A stretch of DNA of 64,000 bases. Source: JACKCP01 sp034007295 (GTDB taxonomy: Bacteria > Desulfobacterota > Desulfobacteria > Desulfobacterales > JACKCP01). The translations under genes were made by a program, and so were the position numbers. How positions within the stretch are numbered: position 1 is the stretch's first letter; each line of letters begins with the position of its first letter. The notes beneath the pieces are model-generated. The model saw only the letters and a list, made by a program, of their open reading frames with translations. It ran no database searches and had not been told where the DNA came from. Below are positions 1-7,509 of the stretch, one piece after another. Where the stretch lies: the NCBI GenBank assembly GCA_034007295.1, contig JAVERC010000013.1, positions 1 through 64,000 of the forward strand, written 5' to 3'.

Positions 1-131
1 TGAGTCTTGAAAACAGAATGAAGTGCGGAATAGGAATGTGCGGCCGCTGCAACATAGGAAAAGAACTTGTGTGCAAGGACGGTCCTGTTTTTACTCTTGA
101 GCAGATCAATAAGACTCCAAGGGAATATTAA
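1..131 (+). CDS. C-terminal end of a [2Fe-2S] FAD/NAD(P)-binding oxidoreductase subunit (partial)
   Basis: Only the last 42 codons are present, read from base 3 to the TAA at 129-131. The visible peptide has four cysteines spaced C-x4-C-x2-C-x7-C inside the motif KCGIGMCGRC, followed by VCKDGPVF. This resembles the C-terminal iron-sulfur domain (DHODB_Fe-S_bind) of PyrK, of the anaerobic sulfite reductase B subunit and of HdrF/FlxB-type flavoproteins. Those proteins pass electrons between NAD(P)H, FAD and a partner complex. The partner genes would lie upstream of the window, so the exact complex cannot be named. A strong terminator follows directly. Confidence 0.75.
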   Translation, partial: SLENRMKCGIGMCGRCNIGKELVCKDGPVFTLEQINKTPREY

Positions 132-161
132 TTTTTTTTATAAAAATTAAATTTAAGTTTC

Positions 162-201
162 AAAAATCCCGTAATTATAAAAAATTACGGGATTTTTTTT
201 T
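162..201 (+). terminator. Rho-independent terminator after the partial flavoprotein gene
   Basis: A near-perfect inverted repeat (AAAAATCCCGTAATT and its complement) with a short AT loop is followed by a run of nine T. Confidence 0.9.
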
Positions 202-246
202 GGAATTTGATATATTTATATATAAACAAAAAAACAAGTGTCTGAT

Positions 247-275
247 TAAAGTTTTTGTCCTTTTAATGCCGTTAA
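247..275 (+). promoter_or_regulatory. Possible sigma-28 (FliA-type) promoter for the chemotaxis receptor
   Basis: TAAAGTTT at 247-254 and GCCGTTAA at 268-275 resemble the flagellar sigma-28 boxes (TAAA and GCCGATAA). The spacing is about two bases longer than ideal and one -10 base differs. The downstream gene is a chemoreceptor, a typical sigma-28 target. This is suggestive only. Confidence 0.35.
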
Positions 276-335
276 ATAATTTTAAAAGCTTCATTTCTTG
301 AGTTTAAAATCCCAATATTTTTATAAGGAGAAATC

Positions 336-2336
336 ATGAACAAAAAAGACTCTTTAGGGTTCAAACTAATGTTTGGAGGAATGGTTATTGTTCTTCTTCC
401 AATAATTATTCTTGGTTATATTTCAATGGCTAAGTCTTCATCTGCAATAACAGAAATATCTAAAGCTCAGGTTAAAGGGATTGCTGAGGATCTTGCCAGT
501 ATGACAAAAAATGCTGTTGAATCAGAAATGGTTGCGGCATCTATTTTGGGTGACAAAAAAATAGTTTATAAAGCTTTTGAACTTAAAGAAAAAAATAATA
601 TTTCGGAGCTGGAAGATGCAGTAACGATTTTGAACGGAAATCTGTTGGTTACTTTGAAAAATATGGGTGGAAAATACTCAGGGATTTTTCTTGTTGACTC
701 TAAAGGAGTATGTTTTGCAGGTATGTTGAGTACAGGGGAGCCATATGAAAAAAACGATTTTTCTCAAAGGGATTATTTTAAAAAAGCTGTAAACACAGGG
801 AAAGTTTCCATGGGCGAGCTGATACGATCCAAAGTAACATCAAAAGTTGTAGGAGTAATAAGCGTTCCAATAAAAAATGAGAATGGTAAATTTATCGGTG
901 CATTATGTATGACAATCAATGTTGATTTTTTTACAGATATGATCTCTGGAAGAAAAATAGGTGAAACCGGCTATGGTTATATGGCCAATAAAGAAGGCCT
1001 TGTCCTTTCTCATCCAGTGGAAAAGCATATATTAAAACTTAATATGAATGACCTTAAAGGGATGGAGGCATTTAGAAAAAAAATGCTTTCAGGAAATTCC
1101 GGTGCAGATGAATATGTTTTTTACGGTGTTAAAAAAATTTCAGGATATGCTCCAGTTGGAATAAATGACTGGTATATTGCAACAACCCAGGATGAAGATG
1201 AATTTCTTTCAGCTCCAAGGGCAATAAGAAATTTTATTTTGATTATAGGACTAATTGCAGGTTTAGCTGCGGTTATTTTAATTTTTATTGTTTCAAAGGC
1301 AATAGTTAACCCTGTTAATGAGGCAGTAAAAGGTCTGAAAGATATTGCAGAGGGCGAAGGTGATCTTACAATGCGTCTTGTACCTAAAACAAAAGATGAA
1401 ATTGGCCAGCTTTGTATATGGTTTAATACCTTTATGGGTAAAATGCAGGAGATGATTAAAGAAATAGCAGAAAACTCCAATGAAGTTGCAAACTCATCAA
1501 CTGAACTTTCTGCTGTTTCATCTGAAATGACAGCTGCTGCAGCAAATGTTTCTTCAAAATCACAAAATGTTTCAGCTGCAGCCGAAGAAATGACAGCTAA
1601 TATAAATGATGTAGCAGCTGCAATGGAACAGTCTTCAACAAATATAAATATGGTGGCCTCTGCTGCCGAGGAAATGAATTCTACAATAAGTGAGATTGCT
1701 CAAAGTACTGAAAAAGCAAGAAATATTTCAAGCGATGCTGTTGAAAAGTCTGCAAATGCATCAATAAGAATGGCAGATCTTGGAAAGGCTGCCCAGTCAA
1801 TTGGAGAAGTTACAGAGGCAATAACAGATATTTCCCAGCAGACAAATCTTTTGTCCTTAAATGCAACAATTGAAGCAGCAAGGGCAGGGGAGGCAGGAAA
1901 AGGTTTTGCTGTTGTTGCAAACGAAATCAAGGAGCTTTCAGTTCAGACTGCAAAGGCAACCCTTGATATAAAAGGAAAAATTGAAGAAGTTCAAAGCTCT
2001 GTAAAATTGAGTGTTGACGATATAGATGAAATTAAAAAAGTAATTGGAGATGTAAACGACATTGTTGCAACAATAGCAGCAGCAGTTGAAGAGCAGTCTT
2101 CTGCAACTACAGAAATTACCCGTAATATAAGTGAAGCTTCCCAGGCAGTAGAAGACGTTAACAAAAGAGTTAATCAGAATGCTGATGTTTCAAATCAGAT
2201 ATCAGCAGATATTACAGAGGTAAGCAGAGAAACAGATGAAATTTCATCAGGAATATCCCAGATAAAAATAAGCTCTGAAACATTGAGTGACATGTCTGGA
2301 AAGCTTAATGCAATTGTTTCCAGATTTAAAGTATGA
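336..2336 (+). CDS. Methyl-accepting chemotaxis protein with dCache sensor
   Basis: This is a transmembrane chemoreceptor that senses a small ligand outside the inner membrane and signals to CheA/CheW. A first membrane helix lies near residues 11-32. A periplasmic double-Cache-like domain follows (about 40-295), then a second helix (about 298-320), a HAMP linker (about 320-372) and a long signalling coiled coil. The conserved hairpin tip contains EAARAGEAGKGFAVVANE near residue 513. Ala/Glu/Gln-rich heptads suitable for methylation flank it. No CheR-docking pentapeptide is visible at the C-terminus. The start has a good ribosome site (AAGGAG). The gene appears monocistronic, with a repeat element just after it. 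The ligand cannot be told from sequence. Confidence 0.95.
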   Translation: MNKKDSLGFKLMFGGMVIVLLPIIILGYISMAKSSSAITEISKAQVKGIAEDLASMTKNAVESEMVAASILGDKKIVYKAFELKEKNNISELEDAVTILNGNLLVTLKNMGGKYSGIFLVDSKGVCFAGMLSTGEPYEKNDFSQRDYFKKAVNTGKVSMGELIRSKVTSKVVGVISVPIKNENGKFIGALCMTINVDFFTDMISGRKIGETGYGYMANKEGLVLSHPVEKHILKLNMNDLKGMEAFRKKMLSGNSGADEYVFYGVKKISGYAPVGINDWYIATTQDEDEFLSAPRAIRNFILIIGLIAGLAAVILIFIVSKAIVNPVNEAVKGLKDIAEGEGDLTMRLVPKTKDEIGQLCIWFNTFMGKMQEMIKEIAENSNEVANSSTELSAVSSEMTAAAANVSSKSQNVSAAAEEMTANINDVAAAMEQSSTNINMVASAAEEMNSTISEIAQSTEKARNISSDAVEKSANASIRMADLGKAAQSIGEVTEAITDISQQTNLLSLNATIEAARAGEAGKGFAVVANEIKELSVQTAKATLDIKGKIEEVQSSVKLSVDDIDEIKKVIGDVNDIVATIAAAVEEQSSATTEITRNISEASQAVEDVNKRVNQNADVSNQISADITEVSRETDEISSGISQIKISSETLSDMSGKLNAIVSRFKV

Positions 2337-2344
2337 TTTAATTA

Positions 2345-2488
2345 GCTTCTGAAAAAAAACGGTTTTTTTTGTCTGTTTTAAAGTCAGATTTAAAATTTAA
2401 TCCTCAAAATACTAAATGTATCCTAAAGGTTAAATTTTTAATATTGCTTGAACTAAACAAAAAATTCTCGTTTTTGATCAATCACTAA
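2345..2488 (-). repeat. Family A dispersed element, near-complete copy (MITE-like)
   Basis: Read on the minus strand it begins TTAGTGATTG, runs through AACCTTTAGGATACAT and AATCTGACTTT, and ends with a CCGTTTTTTTTCAGAAGC block. It matches the copies at 11142-11276 and 19640-19776 along its whole length. The two ends are imperfect inverted repeats. It holds no reading frame and fills the gap between the chemoreceptor and the DUF169 gene. Confidence 0.8.
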
Positions 2489-2519
2489 TTATTTGGAAAC
2501 AAAATAAAAGGAGCTCTTA

Positions 2520-3389
2520 ATGGACAAGTCTGTTTTAAAAAAAATTAATGATTTTCTTTTGACTTTAGGTCTTGATGAAGAACCAATGGGCGTATATTTT
2601 ACAGACAAAGAGCCAAAACAAGGATTTTCTCCAAAATATCTTGAAGAGCCTTCAAGAAAAAAAGAAGAAGAAAACAATATAAACTGGCAGGAAGTATTTG
2701 GAAATTTTTCATGTTCCATAGGCCATATCTGGAGAGCAAGAAAGAAAAAAACAGCCGCCTGGTTTTCAAAAAATCACTATGGATGCCCCGGAGCCTATTT
2801 CTGGCTTGGATTTGGCAAACCCCAGACAAAAACAATAATAAATTATGTATCATCTGGGATACCAGGCTTTATGGAGGGTGAGTTTTACTGCGAATCCCCT
2901 GAAGAACTTGAAAAAATTTTTAATGATATTGATCCTGTTCCTGCCTTGAACAAATACCTTGTTTTCAAGCCAATAAGTCTTTTTGAGCCAAATGAAACTC
3001 CAATTCTTGTTTCATTTTTTATGAGGCCTGAAAGTCTTTGTGGAATTCATCAGCTTGCAACTTTTGCAACAAATGATCCGGAAATTGTAATATCTCCCTG
3101 GAGTGCTGCATGCGGAAGCCTTTGCACCTGGCCTTTAAAATATCTTAATGAAGGAAGAAAAAAAGCTGTAATTGGAGGCTGGGATCCATCAGCAAGAAAA
3201 TTTTTCAAAACTGATGAGCTTTCCTTTACTGTATCATTTGTTTTTTTATGGAAATGCTTGATAAATTTGAAAATTCATTTCTTAAAACAGATACATGGAA
3301 AGTTGTTCAGAAAAAAATTGAAAGAAGCAAAAAGGCATGGAACGAGACAAAAGCTTGAGAAAAATTGTTTGAGTCCTAAAAATGTCTAA
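2520..3389 (+). CDS. DUF169 family protein with a frameshift near the 3' end
   Basis: The first 240 residues match the DUF169 family: an early EEPMGVYF segment, GCPGAYFWLGF, and a cysteine-containing SAACGSLCTWP stretch. The family's role is unknown; its conserved cysteines have led to suggestions of metal or redox chemistry. A run of seven T at 3241-3247 breaks the frame. Beyond it the annotated frame reads an atypical basic tail. The +2 frame reads a sensible helical end (from MEMLDKFENSF to KKAWNETKA) and stops at 3358. One extra T would restore a protein of about 279 residues. This is either a real frameshift or a homopolymer sequencing error. The start has a clear ribosome site (AAAGGAG). 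Confidence 0.75.
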   Translation: MDKSVLKKINDFLLTLGLDEEPMGVYFTDKEPKQGFSPKYLEEPSRKKEEENNINWQEVFGNFSCSIGHIWRARKKKTAAWFSKNHYGCPGAYFWLGFGKPQTKTIINYVSSGIPGFMEGEFYCESPEELEKIFNDIDPVPALNKYLVFKPISLFEPNETPILVSFFMRPESLCGIHQLATFATNDPEIVISPWSAACGSLCTWPLKYLNEGRKKAVIGGWDPSARKFFKTDELSFTVSFVFLWKCLINLKIHFLKQIHGKLFRKKLKEAKRHGTRQKLEKNCLSPKNV

Positions 3390-3428
3390 CTTGATTAAAA
3401 ATAATAAATTAAGAAAAAATAATTGACT

Positions 3429-3480
3429 GCTGAAATAAAACTGTCTTTTTAAATATTTCAAAGTCAGATTAAATTTTAGA
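3429..3480 (-). repeat. Family A right-end fragment (degenerate)
   Basis: On the minus strand AATCTGACTTTG, an A-rich stretch, and a GTTTTATTTCAGCA end resemble the right end of the complete Family A copies. It is short and diverged. Confidence 0.4.
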
Positions 3481-3544
3481 TCTGTAGTAAATGATACAAA
3501 AGTGAAGTTTGTTTCATCCTCTAACTGAATTTGGAGAAAATGTC

Positions 3545-4072
3545 ATGGGCTTTATAATAGAAGAAATTAAAGGTCTTTACACAATAATTGAGCTAAAGCC
3601 CTTTAGAAAAACACCTGGAGTAAGTTTTGATATACTTGAAAGTGATGCCATACCTGAAATCCATTCAATGGACAGGGTAATCCACGCTGAAGGGGCTGTG
3701 TCGCCCGGAAAAATCGGTGATGTGGAACGACCCTGGTACATGCATCCTCATCAGGCTGATAATCTCATGGTTTTTTACGGTGAAAGGAATGTTGATATTT
3801 ATTCTGTAAAGCACGGTAAAATTGAAAATTTTATTGTTACACCAGATAAAATTTATAAAAACGGAAAGCTTATTCATAATGGAGGAGCAATGCTTGTCTG
3901 GCCTGTAAATGTTTTCCACAGAATAAAAAGCGGTGATAAAGGATCAGCCTCATTAAATCTTGCAGTGCATTATGAAGGGTTTGATATAAAAACAAATTTT
4001 AATATTTATGATCTTGATACAAATACAGGAAAATACACTGTCTTAAGAGAAGGATTTAAAGATCAGACATGA
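3545..4072 (+). CDS. Cupin-fold protein of unknown function
   Basis: This is a soluble protein of about 175 residues. The motif WYMHPHQADNLMVFYGERNVDIY and the later VWPVNVFHRI fit a double-stranded beta-helix (RmlC/cupin) domain with histidines that could bind a metal. No signal peptide or membrane segment is visible. I cannot assign a substrate. The first in-frame ATG (3509) has no clear ribosome site. The ATG at 3545, preceded by GGAG, gives a better start and begins MGFIIEEIKG. The gene stands alone, with a repeat fragment upstream and a strong terminator downstream. Confidence 0.7.
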   Translation: MGFIIEEIKGLYTIIELKPFRKTPGVSFDILESDAIPEIHSMDRVIHAEGAVSPGKIGDVERPWYMHPHQADNLMVFYGERNVDIYSVKHGKIENFIVTPDKIYKNGKLIHNGGAMLVWPVNVFHRIKSGDKGSASLNLAVHYEGFDIKTNFNIYDLDTNTGKYTVLREGFKDQT

Positions 4073-4080
4073 TTTTTTTT

Positions 4081-4117
4081 AGCCCCTTTGAAAAAATCTT
4101 CAGAAGGGGCTTTTTTT
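4081..4117. terminator. Bidirectional terminator between convergent genes
   Basis: AGCCCCTTT pairs with AAGGGGCT across a 14-base loop, with T runs on the plus strand and an A run before the stem. It lies between the cupin-like gene and the convergent Old Yellow Enzyme gene. Confidence 0.85.
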
Positions 4118-4163
4118 ATAAAATCATATTGAGTGAATAGGGCATAACGCCCTGTTTTTTTAA

Positions 4164-5258
4164 TTATTTCATAAAAGGATAGTCTGTATATCCCTTTTCA
4201 CCAGGGGTGTAAAAAGTTGATTCGTCCCAGGGTGTAAGTTCTGCATCTTTCTCAAATCTTTTAACAAGATCTGGATTTGATATAAAAGGTTTTCCATAGG
4301 CAACCAGGTCTGCAAGTCCCTCTTCAATAAAGGCATTCCCTTTTTTCTGGTCAAAGGCAGAGTTTATCATAAGGGTTCCCTTATAAATCGGCCTGTATCT
4401 TTTTGCAATTTCAGGCTCTGCATGGACAAGCTCTGTTACATCAGTAAAAGGTTCTGACAGATGAAGATAAGAAAGATCATATTCATTGAGTTTATTTACT
4501 ATATAGTCAAAAGTCGGAATTGTATTTTCATCAAGGGTCATTCCAAAAATCCCGTGAAGTGAAGGATTAAGCCTTACTCCAATTCTATTTTCCGGAATAT
4601 GCTTTTTTATTTCCTCAATTACTTCAAAAAGAATTCTTGCCCTGTTTTCAATTGAGCCTCCGTATTCATCTGTTCTTTTATTTGAGGTAGTACTGAAGAA
4701 CTGGTGAAGAAGATATCCGTTTGATGAATGAATTTCAACTCCGTCAAAGCCTGCTTCCAATGCATTTGCAGCACCAGTTCCAAAATCTTTTACAGTTGAT
4801 TTGATTTCATCTATGGTCATTTCCTTTGGTGCAACAGTATCCTTAAAACCTTTTGGAGTATAGGCCTTTGAATTTGGATTTATTGCTGATGCAGAAAGTG
4901 GAAGCTCACCATTATGGAAATCAGGATGTGACATACGGCCCACATGCCATAGCTGGATAAAAATTTTTCCGTTTTTTTCATGGACTGCTTTTGTTATTTT
5001 TTTCCAGCCTTCAATCTGTTCTTTTGTATAAATGCCAGGGGTGTTTATATATCCCACAGCCCTTGGTGAGATTGGTGAACCTTCAGAAATAATAAGTCCT
5101 GCTGTTGCTCTTTGTGCGTAGTATTCAGCCATAAGGTCATTTGGAATACTGCCTTCACCTGTTGCTCTGCTTCTTGTCATGGGAGCCATAACAATTCTGT
5201 TTTTTAGTTTCAGTCCTGACAGATCATATTCTTTTAAAAGGGGCTGGCTATTATTCAT
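4164..5258 (-). CDS. nemA: Alkene reductase, Old Yellow Enzyme family
   Basis: This is an FMN-dependent NAD(P)H oxidoreductase of the OYE family (364 residues, usual length). Family members reduce activated C=C bonds, maleimides and nitro compounds, mainly in detoxification. The N-terminus LKNRIVMAPMTRSRA, the active-site segment EIHSSNGYLLHQF (the His-x-x-Asn pair that holds the substrate) and the C-terminal phosphate-binding GKPFISNPDL are all present. The fold is an (alpha/beta)8 barrel. It starts with a good ribosome site (AAGGATAA). It is divergent from the CadC-type sensor at 5467, sharing a ~208-bp intergenic region. That arrangement may place it under the sensor's control, but no clean operator was found. 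Confidence 0.92.
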   Translation of the reverse strand: MNNSQPLLKEYDLSGLKLKNRIVMAPMTRSRATGEGSIPNDLMAEYYAQRATAGLIISEGSPISPRAVGYINTPGIYTKEQIEGWKKITKAVHEKNGKIFIQLWHVGRMSHPDFHNGELPLSASAINPNSKAYTPKGFKDTVAPKEMTIDEIKSTVKDFGTGAANALEAGFDGVEIHSSNGYLLHQFFSTTSNKRTDEYGGSIENRARILFEVIEEIKKHIPENRIGVRLNPSLHGIFGMTLDENTIPTFDYIVNKLNEYDLSYLHLSEPFTDVTELVHAEPEIAKRYRPIYKGTLMINSAFDQKKGNAFIEEGLADLVAYGKPFISNPDLVKRFEKDAELTPWDESTFYTPGEKGYTDYPFMK

Positions 5259-5466
5259 TTTTATTATCCTTATGTTTTATGGTTTCCAAAAAAGATATGA
5301 ATTAATGTAATCATGCAAATTCAAATGGCAAATCAGCCAGTATTAAACTTTTGGCTTAATTGACTTTAAATTAGGCTGATGATATTTGTTATTAGATTTT
5401 GCAATATAGTTTTCCAATCTGATTTCAGTACGCTTAAGTTTTTGTATGATTAAAGCCGGAGATACC

Positions 5467-5817
5467 ATGAAAAATGATGTGTGCCTGAGTTTTTGTTCCA
5501 ATCCCGAAACAATTGAAAAAGTCAAATCAAAATTACAAGATACCAAAGAGCTTTTTTCACTTGCTGAGCTTTTCAAAGTTTTAGGAGACCCTACAAGAAT
5601 AAAAATTCTTGATGCCTTATCAAATTCAGAGCTTTGTGTGTGTGACATTGCAGAAATCATGGAAATGGGTTCTTCTGCTGTTTCTCATCAGCTGAGAGTT
5701 TTAAGAGCTGCAAAAATAGTCAAATTCAGACGTGACGGCAAAAATGTTATTTACAGCCTTGATGATGATCATGTCCGTTCTCTTATTGAAACCGGCCTTG
5801 AGCATGTTCAGGAATAA
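5467..5817 (+). CDS. ArsR/SmtB-family metal sensor of the CadC type
   Basis: This is a small winged-helix repressor (116 residues from the ATG at 5467, which GGAG precedes; an upstream in-frame start at 5446 adds seven residues). Its cysteines fall at positions 6, 10, 57 and 59. That nearly superimposes on the Cys7/11/58/60 Cd/Pb/Bi site of staphylococcal CadC; the last two form the ELCVCD motif in the DNA-recognition region. A second, alpha-5-type site (D-x-H ... H-x-x-E) is visible at the C-terminus (DDDHVRS, GLEHVQE), as in SmtB/CadC zinc sites. Such proteins release DNA when they bind thiophilic metals. No cation ATPase is adjacent. The nearest candidate targets are the divergent nemA-like gene and the SO_0444-type permease at 9580. 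Confidence 0.92.
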   Translation: MKNDVCLSFCSNPETIEKVKSKLQDTKELFSLAELFKVLGDPTRIKILDALSNSELCVCDIAEIMEMGSSAVSHQLRVLRAAKIVKFRRDGKNVIYSLDDDHVRSLIETGLEHVQE

Positions 5818-5871
5818 TAAAGTAAATTGTTATTATCCTTTATCTTAATTTTAAAAAATTTATTTTGATTT

Positions 5872-5908
5872 TACAGGCCTTGTAAATTAAAGGTTTACAA
5901 GGCCTGTA
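5872..5908 (+). terminator. Strong hairpin after the metal-sensor gene
   Basis: A perfect 15-bp stem (TACAGGCCTTGTAAA and complement) encloses a 7-base loop. Only a weak T tract follows, so it may be a terminator or an mRNA 3'-end stabiliser. Confidence 0.65.
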
Positions 5909-6076
5909 TTTATAAAAAAGTAATTGTTTAACTTTTGACCGAGAAAAAACAGTTTACTTACAGAACTGATGCCGGATTTTTCTGAACCGGTTTTAAGGGA
6001 AAAACTTTTTTTTCTAATGAGGCCCAAAAATTATCAATCAGCAGTTTAACTGATAAGCTGAAAAGATGAGAAAACT

Positions 6077-6382
6077 TTGAAAAAATATCAGGACAATATA
6101 AATTTAAAGATTCCAGTTAAACTGCGTTATCTTCCCTTTGTTTTGGATAGTACAAAAGCATTTGCAAAAATTGTTGGTTTTGATGAAAAGCAGACAAATG
6201 AAATTTTATTGGGAATCGAGGAGGCTGTTGTCAATGTAATTGAACACGCCTTTACGATAAGTGACGATGCTGTATTTGAACTTGTTTTACAGGAAACAGC
6301 CTTGGACTTCATCTTATGTACCGTTTTATGGATGAAGTATCCTTTGTCAATCTTGGCAAATCCGGAAAAGAAACCTGTCTGA
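6077..6382 (+). pseudogene. Broken anti-sigma-factor-type ATPase domain (N-terminal part)
   Basis: Residues 9-65 match the start of an RsbW-like histidine-kinase-type ATPase domain, including the N-box region GIEEAVVNVIEHAF. The reading frame then goes wrong near 6300-6304: the frame shifts to that of the next gene, which continues GLHLMYRFMDEVSFVNLG, the usual end of this domain. The glycine-rich nucleotide-binding boxes (D-x-G-x-P and the flexible lid) that should lie between are missing. An internal deletion plus frameshift is therefore likely. The start is a TTG with a weak ribosome site. The domain cannot bind ATP in the normal way. Confidence 0.7.
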
Positions 6383-7467
6383 TAAAATATCTGGGAAAAA
6401 CTCCTGAAGCTGAAAAGCCTGATTTTGATGAAATAAGTGAGTCAGCCAAAAATCCAGCTGTTTTGCCTTCTTATCAAATAAGGCAGATGCCGCCCCATGA
6501 AGCAGTAGAAGTATCTAAATGTGCATATATGTCCTATGGCTATACATATTCAAATGAGCATATTTATTTTCCCGAGCGTTTACGAAAGATGAACGAAACA
6601 GGTGAAATGGTTTCCTTTGTTGCAGTAAGCAGTGAAAATGAAATCATTGGCCATACTGCTGTTCTTTTTGAAGAAGAAGACCGCTTTTTGGCAGGTATTG
6701 ATGATGCTTTTGTAAAACCTGAATATCGTGGAACAGGATGTTTGAACAAACTTGCTGTAGCAGTGTTTGACTGGTTTGAGGCCAATAAAATTAAAGGTAC
6801 ATATGTCTGGGCCGTAACAAGCCATGTTTATTCCCAGAAAGAGTCTTTTAAGTTTGGTTTCAGGGATACTGCCATTTGTATTTCTTCTGAGCTTCCCTTG
6901 AAATTTAAAGGGATTGAAGAACAAGCAGCACAAAGGGAAAGCTGTATTATATTATTTCAGTATCTTGGAGAAACAGATACTGTAAAAATATATGCACCTT
7001 TGCATCACAGGGATATCCTCACTGAAATTTACAAAAGCCTTGGTGTTAAAACAGAAATTATTTCTGACAATACTTTAAATGAAATGCCTGAAGAAGAAAC
7101 TGTCTTAGAGTTGAAATATGATCCTTGCATCAATGCTTTCATGACCATAAGAAAATATGGCAGAAATGTTATCCATGATGTAAGCCGCATGCTCAAAGAT
7201 TTATGTCTGGAAAAAATAGAAACGATTTTTCTTTTCCTTCCCCTAAACAACACTTATACAGCTCAGTTAACTCCGGATTTTGAAAAAATGGGATTTTTCT
7301 TCAGCGGAATAATGCCTGGTTCAAATGGCCGGGATCGTCTGATTCTTCAGTATTTGAACAACCAGAGGATAGATTATGAAAAAATTCACATAAACAGTGA
7401 CACAGGGAAAAAAATTCTTGAATATATTAAAAAACTAGATCCAAGTCAGGCAGTGCAGTCCAGGTGA
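6316..7467 (+). CDS. GNAT-family acetyltransferase, 3' part of the disrupted ATPase-GNAT gene
   Basis: The first ~25 residues are the leftover C-terminus of an RsbW-like domain (MDEVSFVNLGKSGKE). A GNAT domain follows from about residue 53. Its acetyl-CoA loop is VKPEYRGTG at 133-141. The C-terminal ~170 residues form a second, GNAT-like or regulatory part with no clear motif. Intact relatives appear to be single ATPase-acetyltransferase fusions, so this ORF is probably the downstream half of the gene broken near 6303. The acetylated substrate is unknown. The gene ends 42 bases before the translocase-like gene and the two probably share a transcript. Confidence 0.65.
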   Translation: MYRFMDEVSFVNLGKSGKETCLIKYLGKTPEAEKPDFDEISESAKNPAVLPSYQIRQMPPHEAVEVSKCAYMSYGYTYSNEHIYFPERLRKMNETGEMVSFVAVSSENEIIGHTAVLFEEEDRFLAGIDDAFVKPEYRGTGCLNKLAVAVFDWFEANKIKGTYVWAVTSHVYSQKESFKFGFRDTAICISSELPLKFKGIEEQAAQRESCIILFQYLGETDTVKIYAPLHHRDILTEIYKSLGVKTEIISDNTLNEMPEEETVLELKYDPCINAFMTIRKYGRNVIHDVSRMLKDLCLEKIETIFLFLPLNNTYTAQLTPDFEKMGFFFSGIMPGSNGRDRLILQYLNNQRIDYEKIHINSDTGKKILEYIKKLDPSQAVQSR

Positions 7468-7509
7468 TAAGCATGGCAAAAATTTTAAGTGTCCTGGAGA
7501 GAAAAATAT

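Noticed and set aside
5259..5466. A CadC/ArsR operator between nemA and the metal sensor
   Set aside because: No clear 12-2-12-type inverted repeat was found by eye.
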